From: Aulostomus chinensis
Taxonomy: Eukaryota > Chordata > Actinopteri > Syngnathiformes > Aulostomidae
Reading direction: 5' to 3'
Assembly (NCBI GenBank): GCA_037954235.1
Contig: JBBMOA010000006.1
Coordinates: 30,342,541-30,406,540, forward strand
DNA: 64,000 bases
Below, piece after piece: positions 1-10,858 of this stretch. The stretch's first letter is position 1; each line of letters starts with the position of its first letter. Under the pieces are notes generated by a model, which made no database searches, was not told where the DNA came from, and saw only the letters and a list, made by a program, of their open reading frames with translations. The position numbers and the translations under genes were made by a program.

Positions 1-384
1 TGTTGGTCTGACAACCTACACACAGCTTCCGTCAGCTGTGGCTCAGCAGGAGCGCACCAGCAGTTTCGGGGTCGGTGGTTTGATCCACCAGCAACCCTCC
101 GTGTTGACCACTGTACGTGTCTCATACCGGCTCAGTTCGACACTCGCTGCTGTAACACCATTAATTACATTTAACACTTGAAAATGATCTTGTTAGCAGT
201 TGAATAAATTGCATTTTTGGAAGTGCAACTTTCACACTCTCTCCTGCGACTACACTCACACTTGATAACTTTGTCACCCTCACACGTACTTTAAGAAATT
301 TTTAATTTCCTTGAATGTAATCTGAAATAATTATCAGCTGAAACCAACATACGCACTGCCAAAAGGCCCCTTTAACAAGTCCAC

Positions 385-425
<41 letters not shown>

Positions 426-860
426 TAGAGCCAACTATCATTCACCACGACATAATTAAAACACTGAAGATGAGATTGTGAGGTAAAGGAAATGAGCAAA
501 TGCAAGATGAAGAACAGTCTGAAACTTCCAGTCGCTCAAACTTCAGCCTCTGTTCTTCAATCAGCTCAGGAAACGGCTCTTTATTGGAACGACGGAGCAA
601 AACTGTGCAGTTTTCTTATCGCCGGGGTGTCGATCTGGATCGGGGAGCCCAGCTGACACTGATGTCAGTTTAATGCCAGAAAGGTGTTGGACAGATGATG
701 CATTTGAGATGGAAATGAAAACGATTCAAGTCCAGCGTTGGTCCGCTACCGTGCCTGGTTTTCTAAAGACGCTTGGATGATTTTTGTTTTGGTCGGACGC
801 TCCACCCAAATACTGCATTTGGCCCTGCAGGTCCTAACAAAGAGCTCTTGACGGGTGCAT
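1..860. other. Unique non-coding sequence with one CA microsatellite
   Basis: No exon, RNA gene or transposon end is recognised here. The only clear feature is the CA run listed separately at about 387-423. Open frames are short and look random. Confidence 0.6.
387..423. repeat. (CA)n microsatellite, about 18 units
   Basis: An uninterrupted CA dinucleotide run lies between unique flanks. It is probably length-polymorphic. Confidence 0.97.
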
Positions 861-870
861 CACGTCTTTG

Positions 871-1100
871 TGACTCCAGAATGCAGACACAGTCAGCCAC
901 GAATATTTAGCTTGAAGCTGATAAAGCCTGACGGCTAACGGCGGAGACACTGTCCAGGTCATTGTACGGTTCATCTTCTTTGTCCAGCCACACGCTCAGT
1001 AATCCACAAACCCTTTTATTTGAGGCTATGTCAAACAATAAGAACGAGTTAGCTTCAAGCTAAAAATACGTGCCTGGCTCTGTCTTCATGCTGGAGTCAT
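871..1100. mobile_element. Foldback (inverted-repeat) element, unclassified
   Basis: The segment 871-919 reappears in inverted orientation at 1052-1100. Over the 49 aligned positions I count 42 matches, with no gap. Both arms contain TGACTCCAG at the outer end and TTTAGCTTGAAGCT at the inner end, and about 130 bp separate them. A third, direct-orientation copy of the arm lies at 42758-42806, so the arm is a dispersed repeat and not a local accident. The structure fits a non-autonomous foldback or MITE-like element, or two inverted insertions of one short repeat. No transposase sequence and no clear target-site duplication are seen. Confidence 0.55.
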
Positions 1101-2835
1101 GCACACAGCTATTTGAGGCGGAAAAGCCACGTTTTCGGTGAAGTATCCCTTTCAACCAAACAAAGACAACGGTAAAGTTTGATGTGTCCACCTTAAGATC
1201 TCTGGACAACGTCGGTTTTTCATGAGTTAGCACAACTTTAAAGGATTCATTTTTCGACACCACAACCAGCAATTTCCAAACATCAACGCTGTGATGAGGC
1301 TCAGCAGGTGCCTGCTGCAGCGACGCGGCTGATGACAACACGCCGATCACTTCCACCTATGGAACCTCACCAGCGTCTCTAAAGAACCATCACTGCCACT
1401 GTGAAACTATAAACTGACTACTTTCAAAGTGCTTTCAAGATCCATGTTGACCAGAAAACAATTCTAGAGAATAAATTAATAAAAAATATGAAACTTTTCT
1501 GGCATAGAAAAGAAATACAGGCACTTTGATCCTAAAATATTTGTGTGAACTGTGTTGATTAAACTTTCTGCTGTAGTAGCGCACGCTGGAGCTAATCTGT
1601 ACGACTTAGTGAAGAGCTGAGGCATGTCATCTGAGGAGAGAGGGAAGAGACAGACAGATGAGGTCTCGGCTAAGAGTCAGGAGTTACTTTGCAGTCAGAA
1701 AGTGAGAGAGAGAAAGCAGCAGAGACAGCCAGAGTGCTCTGGGCTTTTTAATAGGAGGCAGATGCAACACATGTAATGAATCAGCTTCGGCTCGATGCGG
1801 CTTCCCTCTGATGTCTGAGTACTCGTCCTGCCCTTGGAAAACGTCTGAAAAGTTATCTCATGCCTGCACAGCACACAGTGCCAGAGAATTTTTGGAGGAA
1901 GTGCTCTGCATGGAGGAAGGAGGGAATGGGGAAGTGTGTGTGTGCAGAATACATGCATTTAATTATGCACCAAAATGTTTCCATGTGTGAACCCGCATGT
2001 GTTAAAATGCTCAGCTATGCAGGAGGTTTGCGTCCGCGTGCGTTCCTCGCTCGCCACGACGAGGAGACACAGGGACTTCTGACGTGGAGACTTAGAAAAC
2101 CTTTGCTGTTTGACTCGAATGGGAAGAGCAGCAAAAAGCCTCAAGCACTGTGGAATACTTTGTCTGGTTATGTTTGAAAAATGAATCAAATTAAAGTCTT
2201 ATAATCCGCTGCACTTGTAAAATTAAATTGAAAAACGTATTTTTCATTTTTATTTAAATGTCAGGAAAAGGCTTCTAAACATGATGCACTGACCTTATTT
2301 TTGAAAATCGGATTTTAATAATTAGATCGTTTTCTTTTCCTTGAAAATTGATAAGCTTTCTGATTTTTTTATTTTGGTTAATATCCTGGTAAATTTCCTG
2401 CACTGTCTTGTTAAATTACTGCCTTTTTCACATGATTTTTGAAAGAAATCAAGTGAGTTTTGCTGAGGACACGATATACAGGGTATTATGACGCGACGTT
2501 ACTGGGGTTGGTGTCAGTGAGCAGAATCACTCAAAGGCGGGTCTTTTTCCTAGTCTATCATCAACCCTGCTCTCCTTTAGCGTAGCCCCCGCGTAATCAG
2601 TAACCTGAATAACAGCTGGGCTGCGCCCCGGGTCATGGACAGAAGGTCGCACACCTGATGAAATGAGGCTGTTCGTAGCCAGTTAACTAACAGCAACTCG
2701 CAGCTGTGCAGCGAGAGTCAGCGTGAACTACGGCGTACTTGTAAGCTGCTAGCACGCAGAAATACGACGCCTGCCTCATGCAAGCTGCACAATATCTCAA
2801 TGTCTGCTCAAGATAACATGAAGCTCAATATTACT
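1101..2835. other. Unique non-coding sequence, nothing recognised
   Basis: The longest open frame is about 105 codons (1860-2177, plus). It overlaps antisense frames and has no splice context or coding-like composition. No repeat array or transposon end is visible apart from the retroposon tail that follows. Confidence 0.55.
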
Positions 2836-2875
2836 TAATTTCCCCACAGGGATCAATAAAGTCTTCTGATTCTGA
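2836..2875 (+). mobile_element. 3-prime tail of a fish LINE/SINE-type retroposon
   Basis: The words TTTCCCCACAGGGATCAATA and AAAGTCTTCTGATTCTGA form the characteristic AATTTCCCC..GGGATCAATAAAGT..tct 3-prime end. It is shared by L2/RTE-like LINEs and their SINE partners in teleosts. Upstream sequence from about 2460 may belong to the same insertion, but no reverse transcriptase remnant is legible. There is no target-site duplication that I can mark with confidence. Confidence 0.6.
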
Positions 2876-3715
2876 ATGGAATATAATGGACTTTAATCAC
2901 ATTTAGCCCTGCTGCTAGTTTTGGGGCTTCAGTACATTTCTGTAATTACTTCCTGGGAGAGCTCCCCCGGTGCCAGTCTGGCTGTGATATCTGCGCTTAT
3001 TTAAACATTCATGGATGTTCAGGGTCCAACTTTTTGTAAACTAAAATAGTTTTCAGTAGTTTTTTGAGGAAAAATTAAAATAAATTGTTCTCACTGGGTT
3101 CTTTTAGTAAAAAAAATAGCAGAACGGCAACCACCAGCTCACAGCTACCACACCTGAGAGCGATGGCGAGGAGAAGAAGGGTGAGGATAGAAATATTGAT
3201 CGCCCTCCCCAGTGTGCACACATGAAAGGAGTGTGTAGATGTCATAATTGGGAGGAGAGACACACGGAGGTGACGACAGAGACTGGGAGACTTCAGGAGA
3301 ACCAGGAGGAGGCCTCCTCCCTGTCACTCAGCTAACATTTGCCTCTTTGCTGTCATTCCCATCACTCCAGCCTGGACTGGAAGAGACAAGCTGGTGGAGG
3401 AGGAAGACGAGGTGGCGGCGGCGGTGGCGGCAGAGGAGGAAGTGGAAAGAAAGCAGATAAGATCAGAGGATTCTAAAGCTTTGGGTTGGTATGGAAATCA
3501 GGTCTTGGAAATGAAAAAAAGAAAAGAAAAAGAAAACGATGAAAAGCAGATGGAATCAGGCGTTGACATGACAGCATCCAGCCGAGAGAGCGCAGATCTA
3601 CTGCTCGCGCAATTACATGGCTGCATTTGCATCTATATGATCCCTCAAAATGCTGACATGTGCTGGGATTTGAGCCCCGCTATCGGCTGCTGCCTGCACA
3701 CAATTATGTGTGCGC

Positions 3716-3717
<2 letters not shown>
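2876..3717. other. Unique sequence with a purine-rich GGA/GGC tract
   Basis: At 3392-3447 the plus strand is a purine-rich GGA/GGC tract (cryptically repetitive). It produces a Glu-rich false frame. Nothing else is recognised. Confidence 0.5.

Positions 3718-3772
<55 letters not shown>
3718..3772. repeat. (GA)n microsatellite, about 26 units
   Basis: A pure GA run is followed by a G tract. The polypurine/polypyrimidine mirror symmetry can form triplex H-DNA. Confidence 0.97.
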
Positions 3773-3774
<2 letters not shown>

Positions 3775-5180
3775 GGGGGCGGAGTGTATTAAGTGATCTG
3801 ACAGCGCTGCTTGTTGTCATGTACATGCACATAAACTGAGGATGCAGTTGGTAGAAGAGGATCATGTCCATTGTGTTAATAAGGATAATAGTGATTTAAT
3901 AAGCTTACAGGAGGATTCAGTCTGCATTCTAATTGGCAGGACCCTGAGGATGAAATCCCCCCCTGAATAGCGTACCCCCATGACTGGGATGGAATGGAAC
4001 ATTCCAAAGCAAGTAAGACTGTAAAGTAGCGCTGCTATAATGCAGCGATGACATGCGGCTACGCTGACTGTGATTATTCCTTATAATGAGGGCACATAAA
4101 TAGCTGCTAGTTCATGTTTGGTTAACCATCAGTTGAGAGTTAACGAGTGAGTCAAGTAACCATTGGCTGAGTTTACAGGTCCCAGCAAAGACGGATGGAG
4201 AAACACTGGGAATGTCTGGGTTTGTGATAAGTGTCACAAAAAGCTTGAAGGTTAATCAAGCTTCAAGAATGCTTATTCAGCACTCCAATATTTAACTAAG
4301 CATGGCCTAACGGATACAGTAATTAGAAGGAGTTACTTCTTGTCTTTCTAATTGCTCTGTGGGAACTATCGGTCCTTCGTGGGTCAGATTTCTTCAGGTG
4401 TTGGTGCGTCTGTGCGCTGGAAGGGTCTTGGGTGTTTTTCAGCTTCCAGCAGCCCAGCAGATATTTGTGTTTCCACAACAACCTCCATGTGCAAAGAGAT
4501 TTTGAAATATTTTGATTCCAATTTTCAGTTTTGATACCAAAAACAACCAAGACAGCCAATTACTAAACTGCCACCCGCTCGTTCAAGGCTAACCTTAAAT
4601 GCTGCTGTGCACATGACATTTTACATGAAGGCCAGGGAGAAAAGCGAAGCTGACCCACATTCACTTGCAGCTGTCTCAGTGGTGTGTGTCTGTGCGCTTG
4701 CAGCAGTGAACGCACACAGTGGTGCTGCACACTGACACGCTGCCTCCTCCAAGAAAACACAACGTGTCGCTTCTGTCTGCTCGTGTATGGGGGCTTTGTT
4801 CAGGCTTGTGTTTGTGCCTGACGGCGAGTATCTGTGCATGTACCACTTGATGGCAGTAACACACTATAACATTAGAATACACATGGAGCTGGAGGAAGAG
4901 AGAGAGGTGATCATTGGATGCAGACCTGCAGGAGGAGATGGGGCCAGCGTGACCTCTGCGGGGTGAGAGGTCGGGGGCTCTGGCCTCCCAGGGCATGGCT
5001 GTGCCAGGGTTGCCATGCCACGATCTTGACCTTGCGTTGCTTAAAAACACCCCCACCCTTCCTTCCTCCTGCTGAAGCTGAAGAAGCTGCTCTCTGCTCT
5101 AATGATGTCAGCTCCCCAGAGGAGGTGCCTGTCTGCTGAATCTCAACAGCTCGCCTTCACAGCCTGGTCCGGGTGTGCGT
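3773..5180. other. Unique non-coding sequence
   Basis: No gene is supported. Overlapping antisense frames at 4563-5056 are under 130 codons, mutually exclusive and lack splice context. AT-rich text around 3890-4100 has several ATTA-type words but nothing decisive. Confidence 0.5.
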
Positions 5181-5181
5181 G

Positions 5182-5195
5182 CGTGCGTGCATGTG

Positions 5196-5235
<40 letters not shown>
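5182..5235. repeat. (TG)n compound microsatellite
   Basis: GTGCGTGCGTGCATG leads into a TG run with one TTTG interruption and ends in a G run. Confidence 0.95.
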
Positions 5236-5320
5236 GGGGTGTTCCTGTCCACTAGACACAACCACCAGGACCAAAATAACCAGTGTCCTCCAGAGTGAGC
5301 TGTCACCCCGCTGCTGCTCC

Positions 5321-5480
5321 TATTAATTACAACACAAGCGCACGCAGGTACAAATACTGGCTAATTTACCTTGTAGCAGCGAGCAGCAATTTAAACGCAG
5401 TATTTACTCTCACGGTCTGATTTAGTTTGTTTTTCTGCCTGCTAATTGGCTTCATTCAGCCTTTCGAGAGACACACTTGA
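5321..5480. promoter_or_regulatory. Candidate cis-regulatory block (motif-based only)
   Basis: The block is repeat-free and AT-rich. It has several homeodomain-type cores: TATTAATTAC, GGCTAATTTACC, GCAATTTAAAC and GCTAATTGGC. It sits just after a TG array. This texture is typical of vertebrate conserved non-coding elements, but conservation cannot be tested here. Confidence 0.22.
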
Positions 5481-6290
5481 GTTTCTGTCCTCCTCTCTAT
5501 CACATCTATGCCATAAATGAAGAAAACAAACACGTTCTTACTGTGCTTGAAGCTGGAGGGAATTACTGAAATGAACACATAGTTTCACTACTAATCTTTT
5601 TTTGTTAGCAAAATACACATTAATGGATTTTTACGTCACTTTGATGTCTATTAAGCATTTCATGATTGATACAACCTGCATGTGTGTCTGATACTCTGTG
5701 GTATCCCAGTTTCACTGCGTTTTATGCCATTGGAGTTCATCACCGTGAGGACGATTCACCACACCTGCCACCACCGAATCATTTATCGTCATCATTTATT
5801 ACTGTTTTGGAATCAGCTCCCCTGGTCCAGGTCAGGCGGAATGTCTTGATCAGGTGGTGGTTTTCAGGCTGTTTTCTTTTTGATCATCTTGCACATAAAA
5901 CTCCGTACCTGCATGAAAGGTTTCTGCATGACTGTGAAATCTGGGCTGTGTTCACATCACGCATGACAGGAACAAGACCAGCAGCAGAGGTAGAACAAAG
6001 AGGATCCTGGAATATAAATGCCTCTAAAAACATGTTCTTTCATGTTGACATTAAAATATATCAGCAGGCTCATACATTTGTCTACTGCAGTGTGTTTGGA
6101 CGATGGCGTCTCAGATGCAGGAGCGTGATTGATCTGCCCCGCAGGGCTTTTCTGGGCCTGTTTGAACTAGGATTGTCTTTTATTCAAATCATAGATATCC
6201 TCACCTGCCAGCCGGCCAGGGCTCTATCTCCAGAAACCACATTTGGCCTTAAATCAATAACAAAGGAATGGTGAAAGGAGCAGATGGAGC
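5481..6290. other. Unique non-coding sequence with a 202-codon chance frame
   Basis: The plus-strand open frame at 5666-6274 has no recognisable domain. It carries mixed Cys/Trp/His composition typical of chance translation and shows no promoter or splice structure. I do not call it a gene. Confidence 0.5.
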
Positions 6291-6307
6291 GGGGGGGGGG
6301 GGGGGGG
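6291..6307. repeat. Poly(G) run, 17 nt
   Basis: An uninterrupted G homopolymer. It can form a quadruplex, and its length may be unreliable in assemblies. Confidence 0.95.
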
Positions 6308-6597
6308 TACCAGACAAGGACTTCTGATTCTGCTTGACATTTACCTGGGCTATGCTGTGTCAACACTCGAGCCAAGCCTGGATCTGATACCTCCTAACCC
6401 TGGATTTTTGCTTAAGACTGCAGCAGCGCAGCAGGATCAAGGGCTTAATACCAGTCACACCCAGAGGAAGACTTAGTGGAGAGAAGGGGAATCCACGTGT
6501 TGTCAGGAGATTCTCATGATCCAGCGAAGCAAAGATCCAGTAAAGGCTTTTACATACTTCAATATGCAAACGTTAACTTGACTGGTGAAATCATGTA

Positions 6598-6599
6598 TG

Positions 6600-6638
<39 letters not shown>

Positions 6639-6639
6639 G
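6598..6639. repeat. (TC)n(AC)n compound microsatellite
   Basis: About 12 TC units pass directly into about 8 AC units. Confidence 0.95.
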
Positions 6640-8225
6640 AGCTGAGGCTGATCTGCATACATCCGACTATTGAGTGTGATCAGTGAGGTGAGCAGCAGCG
6701 GCGCTAGCAGACGGCTCGTCATCGACCTTCTCTGCTGCTGCTCTGTGATTTCTTTCATCCTGCTGTTCACTGAATTTCTCTCACAGAGATAGAAGATATA
6801 AACTTGTCAGTCTACTTGACCTTCAAGGGCTGGAAAGGCTTTTTGTCCTCTATCTCTCTCTCTTATCATTTTATGTTGCAGCAGCTCCAGACCACAAACC
6901 ACTTCTGCTTTGCTACTGAGCAAATAGTTCTTAGAGGCCTCCTACAGTGATCGAAATGCTATCTGTGCTGAGGGTACACAGGAAGCCCAACAGTTGAGTT
7001 CTGTTGAACTCTAACAATTCCTGAGTTTTCTCTATCAACACATTTACATGTCAGTGGACCTTGAAGTGTTGCAAGACAGCAGGATTTTGATGTATATTTT
7101 CTATTTAATAAAATTAAATCCTCCGACAACTTTTAGCTGCACAGATATACGATTCGGGTCAAAAAGCTGCCGAGGCGCCTGTCCGGCCTCACAGATGGTC
7201 ATCATTGTGTCAAACTGGATCATATTTTATGCAGTAAATATGTTTCAGGGTAAAAGTGACTGCTAACTGTTTCCTACAGTCGGCTAGAATTGCTTCTTAG
7301 CTGCAGTTGTGTGCTGTGCAGCTAAAGTTAAGTGGTCCAATCAGCTGACTCAGCGGTGGAAGGACCCAGATTTGGTCTGGCTCCGCCCACGTAAGGCGAG
7401 CTCTTTTAACATTTAAGATCATTCGTGGTCATTGACAGTGGGAGCTCCCAGGTTCAGGGGGTTGCACGCTGAGCAGGCAGACGGGGGGAGGCTTTATATG
7501 ATTGAGTTCCACTGAGAGGAGTCTTCTTCTTCTTCTTCTTTTAATTTCCAGCAGACCAGACACAGGACACCACCGGTTCCATTTACAAGCTAACCCCATG
7601 CAAAGGGGCAAGATCACTATTTTTTCTATGATTAAGTTCTAAAAATCATCTCTATTTTATGTATTCATGTACCGTGTGAGACACTATCGTGCAGATATCT
7701 GTTTTAATCTTCAACCAATGTCTGTAAATGTGGTTAAGGACTTTCCAGTGTATTCCTTCAAATCTATCAGCAGTGTAACTGGCTACTGTGAGTCCAAACA
7801 CACCAGTAAGAATTACTGGTGGAAAGTCTCCAGCTGAGTGTGAGCAGCAGAGGACCGGCCGTCGTCCTTCCTACTTCTGTCCCACTGCTCTGTCTGCACA
7901 GCCCTGAGTGAATATTACAAATTGGCCCTTGTGCAAACACACCTGGTAAATAGAGCAGTGGAACCAGGCCTCCGGGAGTTAGCAAAACAAACACAACATG
8001 GCGCATTGCTTTACATCTCCATCCCCCGTGTGTTTTTACAGGGATAAGAAGGCCTGGTTGTCTGGCTCAGATCGATGGTCCATCGCGGCCGCAGAATGAG
8101 TGTTTGTGTCCAGTAGAAATCATACTGGGCTCTGGGCACTATTTGAATCATGGCGCAAGATGGCGCTCGGTCAGCGCAGGAGTCATTGCTAGTTACAAGG
8201 TGGCACGCATGATATTTTCACACCA
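6640..8225. other. Unique non-coding sequence
   Basis: Nothing gene-like is supported. There is a short (TTC)n tract at 7523-7541. From about 8230 the text CCACTTGCTCCACCTGCTCC looks like a decayed outlier of the 21-bp minisatellite that follows. Confidence 0.5.
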
Positions 8226-8489
8226 GGCATCCTCGCCCTTAAACTAGCCTGTGAACCTGCTCCACTTGCTCCACCTGCTCCAGGGGCTCCAGCATGTTAC
8301 TGAGGCTGGTCTGGTGCCTCCACAGGGCCTCCATGTTGAGGAGTAGCAGGAGACGTTTGCTGCATGGACCCAGAGAGGCTGGTCTCTGGTCAGTGGAGTC
8401 ATGAGGGGCGAAATGTTAGAGACTAATCACCCAGACCAGCAGAGGAGCCGCACTGATGCCTGAGAACCTGGAGACATGGACCCCTCCTC

Positions 8490-8695
8490 CTCCAGACCTG
8501 CTCCATCTCCTCCCAGACCTGCTCCATCTCCTCCTAGACCTGCTCCACCTCCTCCCAGACCTGCTCCATCTCCTCCCAGACCTGCTCCATCTCCTCCAGA
8601 TCTGCTCCACCTCCTCCTAGACCTGCTCCACCTCCTCCTAGACCTGCTCCACCTCCTCCCAGACCAGCTCCATCTCCTCCAGACCTGCTCACCGT
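8490..8695. repeat. 21-bp minisatellite, about 10 copies
   Basis: The unit has the form AGACCTGCTCCA(T/C) followed by CTCCTCC(C/T). It is repeated with point differences and one shortened unit. Because 21 is a multiple of three, the array stays open in several frames on both strands, giving Pro-rich and Gly-rich pseudo-ORFs. Related degenerate text begins near 8255. Confidence 0.95.
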
Positions 8696-9700
8696 CCAAA
8701 AACAGAATGAGGCTGAACACACCCCGAACACATGGCGCACATAAAGCGCCAACCGCCAGGCACCATAATTTGCTCACATAGGGCGTCTGACTATATTGGC
8801 CCTTCTTTCAGGTTTGGTTTGGCCATGTGAGCTATTGATAAATTCTAGTTAGCATCAATGAATTCAGATATGATCACGTCATATGAGCAACATAAAAGGC
8901 CAGTTTGGTCACGTCTATGTCAAAACGCGGCTCACAGCCCTGACCTCAGTTAGCAGATGAGCCAGTTCCCTTCCTCCGTTCATTCAGCTGGTTCATCTGG
9001 TTGTAGAATTCCCTCTGATGATATTTAATGCTCCTTCTCTAAGCTGCTCTAGTCTGCTGACTCTCTTCTGGGCTCTTTGGAGGGCCTCTGCTGAAGCTGC
9101 TCTCTTTGCCTTTGGCCTTCCAGAACAGATACCACAATAGTGCCACATGCAACACGTTACTTACTTTTGGATGAAAATGGTCCTGAATGAAATATGTAAG
9201 AAGAGATAAATGAATTAAATACATTTATCATAGCAAAGCTTGTACCATTTTTAGATAGGGAACAAACAAAAAGTCACGTCTTAAAGCTGTGGGTCTTCAG
9301 CTGTGTGGTCCTACAAAACAACAAGATTAGCTTTGATGGAACCCTATGGATGAAGCTGCAGGATATCGTATCCATCTCCTCCTCTCTGTGGCTAATTTTG
9401 ACAGCTACCATTTATCCTCATCTGGCCTCATTTGTCAGCCTGGTGTGGGATGTGATGAGTAACACCAACTGTGGGCGCAGCCTCTTTAAACAGTGTAACA
9501 CAACAGCAATATTGGAAGAGTGAGGAGGAACACGTCATACCTGTACGCTGAGGGGGAAGATGGAGGATGTACAACCGCCACAGAACTCATAATTTTACTG
9601 CTGCACAGGTGGGATGTTTCCACAGAATGTGACAGGGATAAAATATTTGACTGCACAAGTGTGAATGACAGCTAACAACATTAATGTGGGCTGAGGTGGG
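8696..9700. other. Unique non-coding sequence
   Basis: AT-rich text with no recognisable exon, RNA gene or transposon end. Open frames are 60-75 codons and look random. Confidence 0.5.
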
Positions 9701-10455
9701 CTGTAGTTGGATGCTGTGGTTGGATGCTGTAGTTGGATGCTGTGGTTGGATGCTGTGGTTGGATGCTGTTGTTGGATGCTGTGGTTGGATGCTATGGTTG
9801 GATGCTGTGGTTGGGTGCTGTGGTTGGATGCTGTGGTTGGGGGCTATGGTTGGATGCTGTGGTTGGATGCTGTGGTTGGATGCTGTGGTTGGATGCTGTA
9901 GTTGGATGCTGTGGTTGGATGCTATGGTTGGATGCTGTGGTTGGATGCTGTGGTTGGATGCTGTAGTTGAATGCTGTGGTTGGATGCTGTGGTTGGACGC
10001 TGTGGTTGGACGCTGTGGTTGGATGCTGTGGTTGGATGCTGTGGTTGGATGCTGAGGTTGGATGCTGTAGTTGGATGCTGTAGTTGGATGCTGTGGTTGG
10101 ATGCTGTAGTTGGATGCTGTGGTTGGATGCTATGGTTGGATGCTGTAGTTGGATGCTGTGGTTGGATGCTGTAGTTGGATGCTATGGCTGGATGCTATGG
10201 TTGGATGCTGTAGTTGGATGCTATGATTGGATGCTGCAGTTGGATGCTGTAGTTGGATTCTGTGGTTAGTTGCTGTGGTTGGATGCTGTAGTTGGATTCT
10301 GTAGTTGGATTCTGTAGTTGGATGCTATGGTTGGATGCTGTGGTTGGATGCTGTAGTTGGATGCTGTAGTTGGATGCTGTAGTTGGATTCTGTAGTTAGA
10401 TGCTATGGTTGGATGCTGTAGTTGGATGCTATGGTTGGATGCTGCAGTTGGATGC
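9701..10455. repeat. 13-bp minisatellite, about 58 copies
   Basis: The unit is GGTTGGATGCTGT, with common variants AGTTGGATGCTGT, GGTTGGATGCTAT and, towards the right end, AGTTGGATTCTGT. The plus strand is almost devoid of C apart from one per unit, so there is strong G/T skew. Variant units cluster: GG-type dominates the left half, and AG and TTC types dominate the right half. This is consistent with local duplication of blocks. Since 13 is not a multiple of three, the frames cycle, giving Trp/Leu/Cys-rich pseudo-ORFs. Confidence 0.98.
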
Positions 10456-10797
10456 GGTAAAAACCAGCTCAGGTTAAATGTCATCTCTTCTCTTGGTCCG
10501 TGCCTGTGTCATACAGCTCCCTGATGTTAGCTAGCTCATGCTGCTAACTGTAAGCTACGTGTGCTACCACAGCTCCTGGTTGTAGTTTTAGCAGCTCTAC
10601 GATCAACGTATCAACAGAGGCAGAGCATTTTTATGTTAACAGAGGACGGCTGGTGAGTCAGAGACTCACCAACCAAAAAGCAACATCCATTAACCTACGT
10701 CACCTCTGTCCTCTCACACTTGGACTTACGGCAGTGACTCATCTTCACCATCCAATTAGATATCAGCAGTTACACACCAGCTTCAGTTTGATCTGAC

Positions 10798-10800
<3 letters not shown>

Positions 10801-10856
<56 letters not shown>
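10801..10856. repeat. (CA)n microsatellite, about 28 units
   Basis: An uninterrupted CA run. Confidence 0.98.

Positions 10857-10858
<2 letters not shown>

Noticed and set aside
5666..6274. 202-codon plus frame
   Set aside because: No recognisable domain, no splice sites at plausible places, random composition, and part overlaps an AT-rich regulatory-like block.
9684..10269. Trp/Leu/Cys-rich frames resembling a membrane protein
   Set aside because: Translation of the 13-bp minisatellite in cycling frames.
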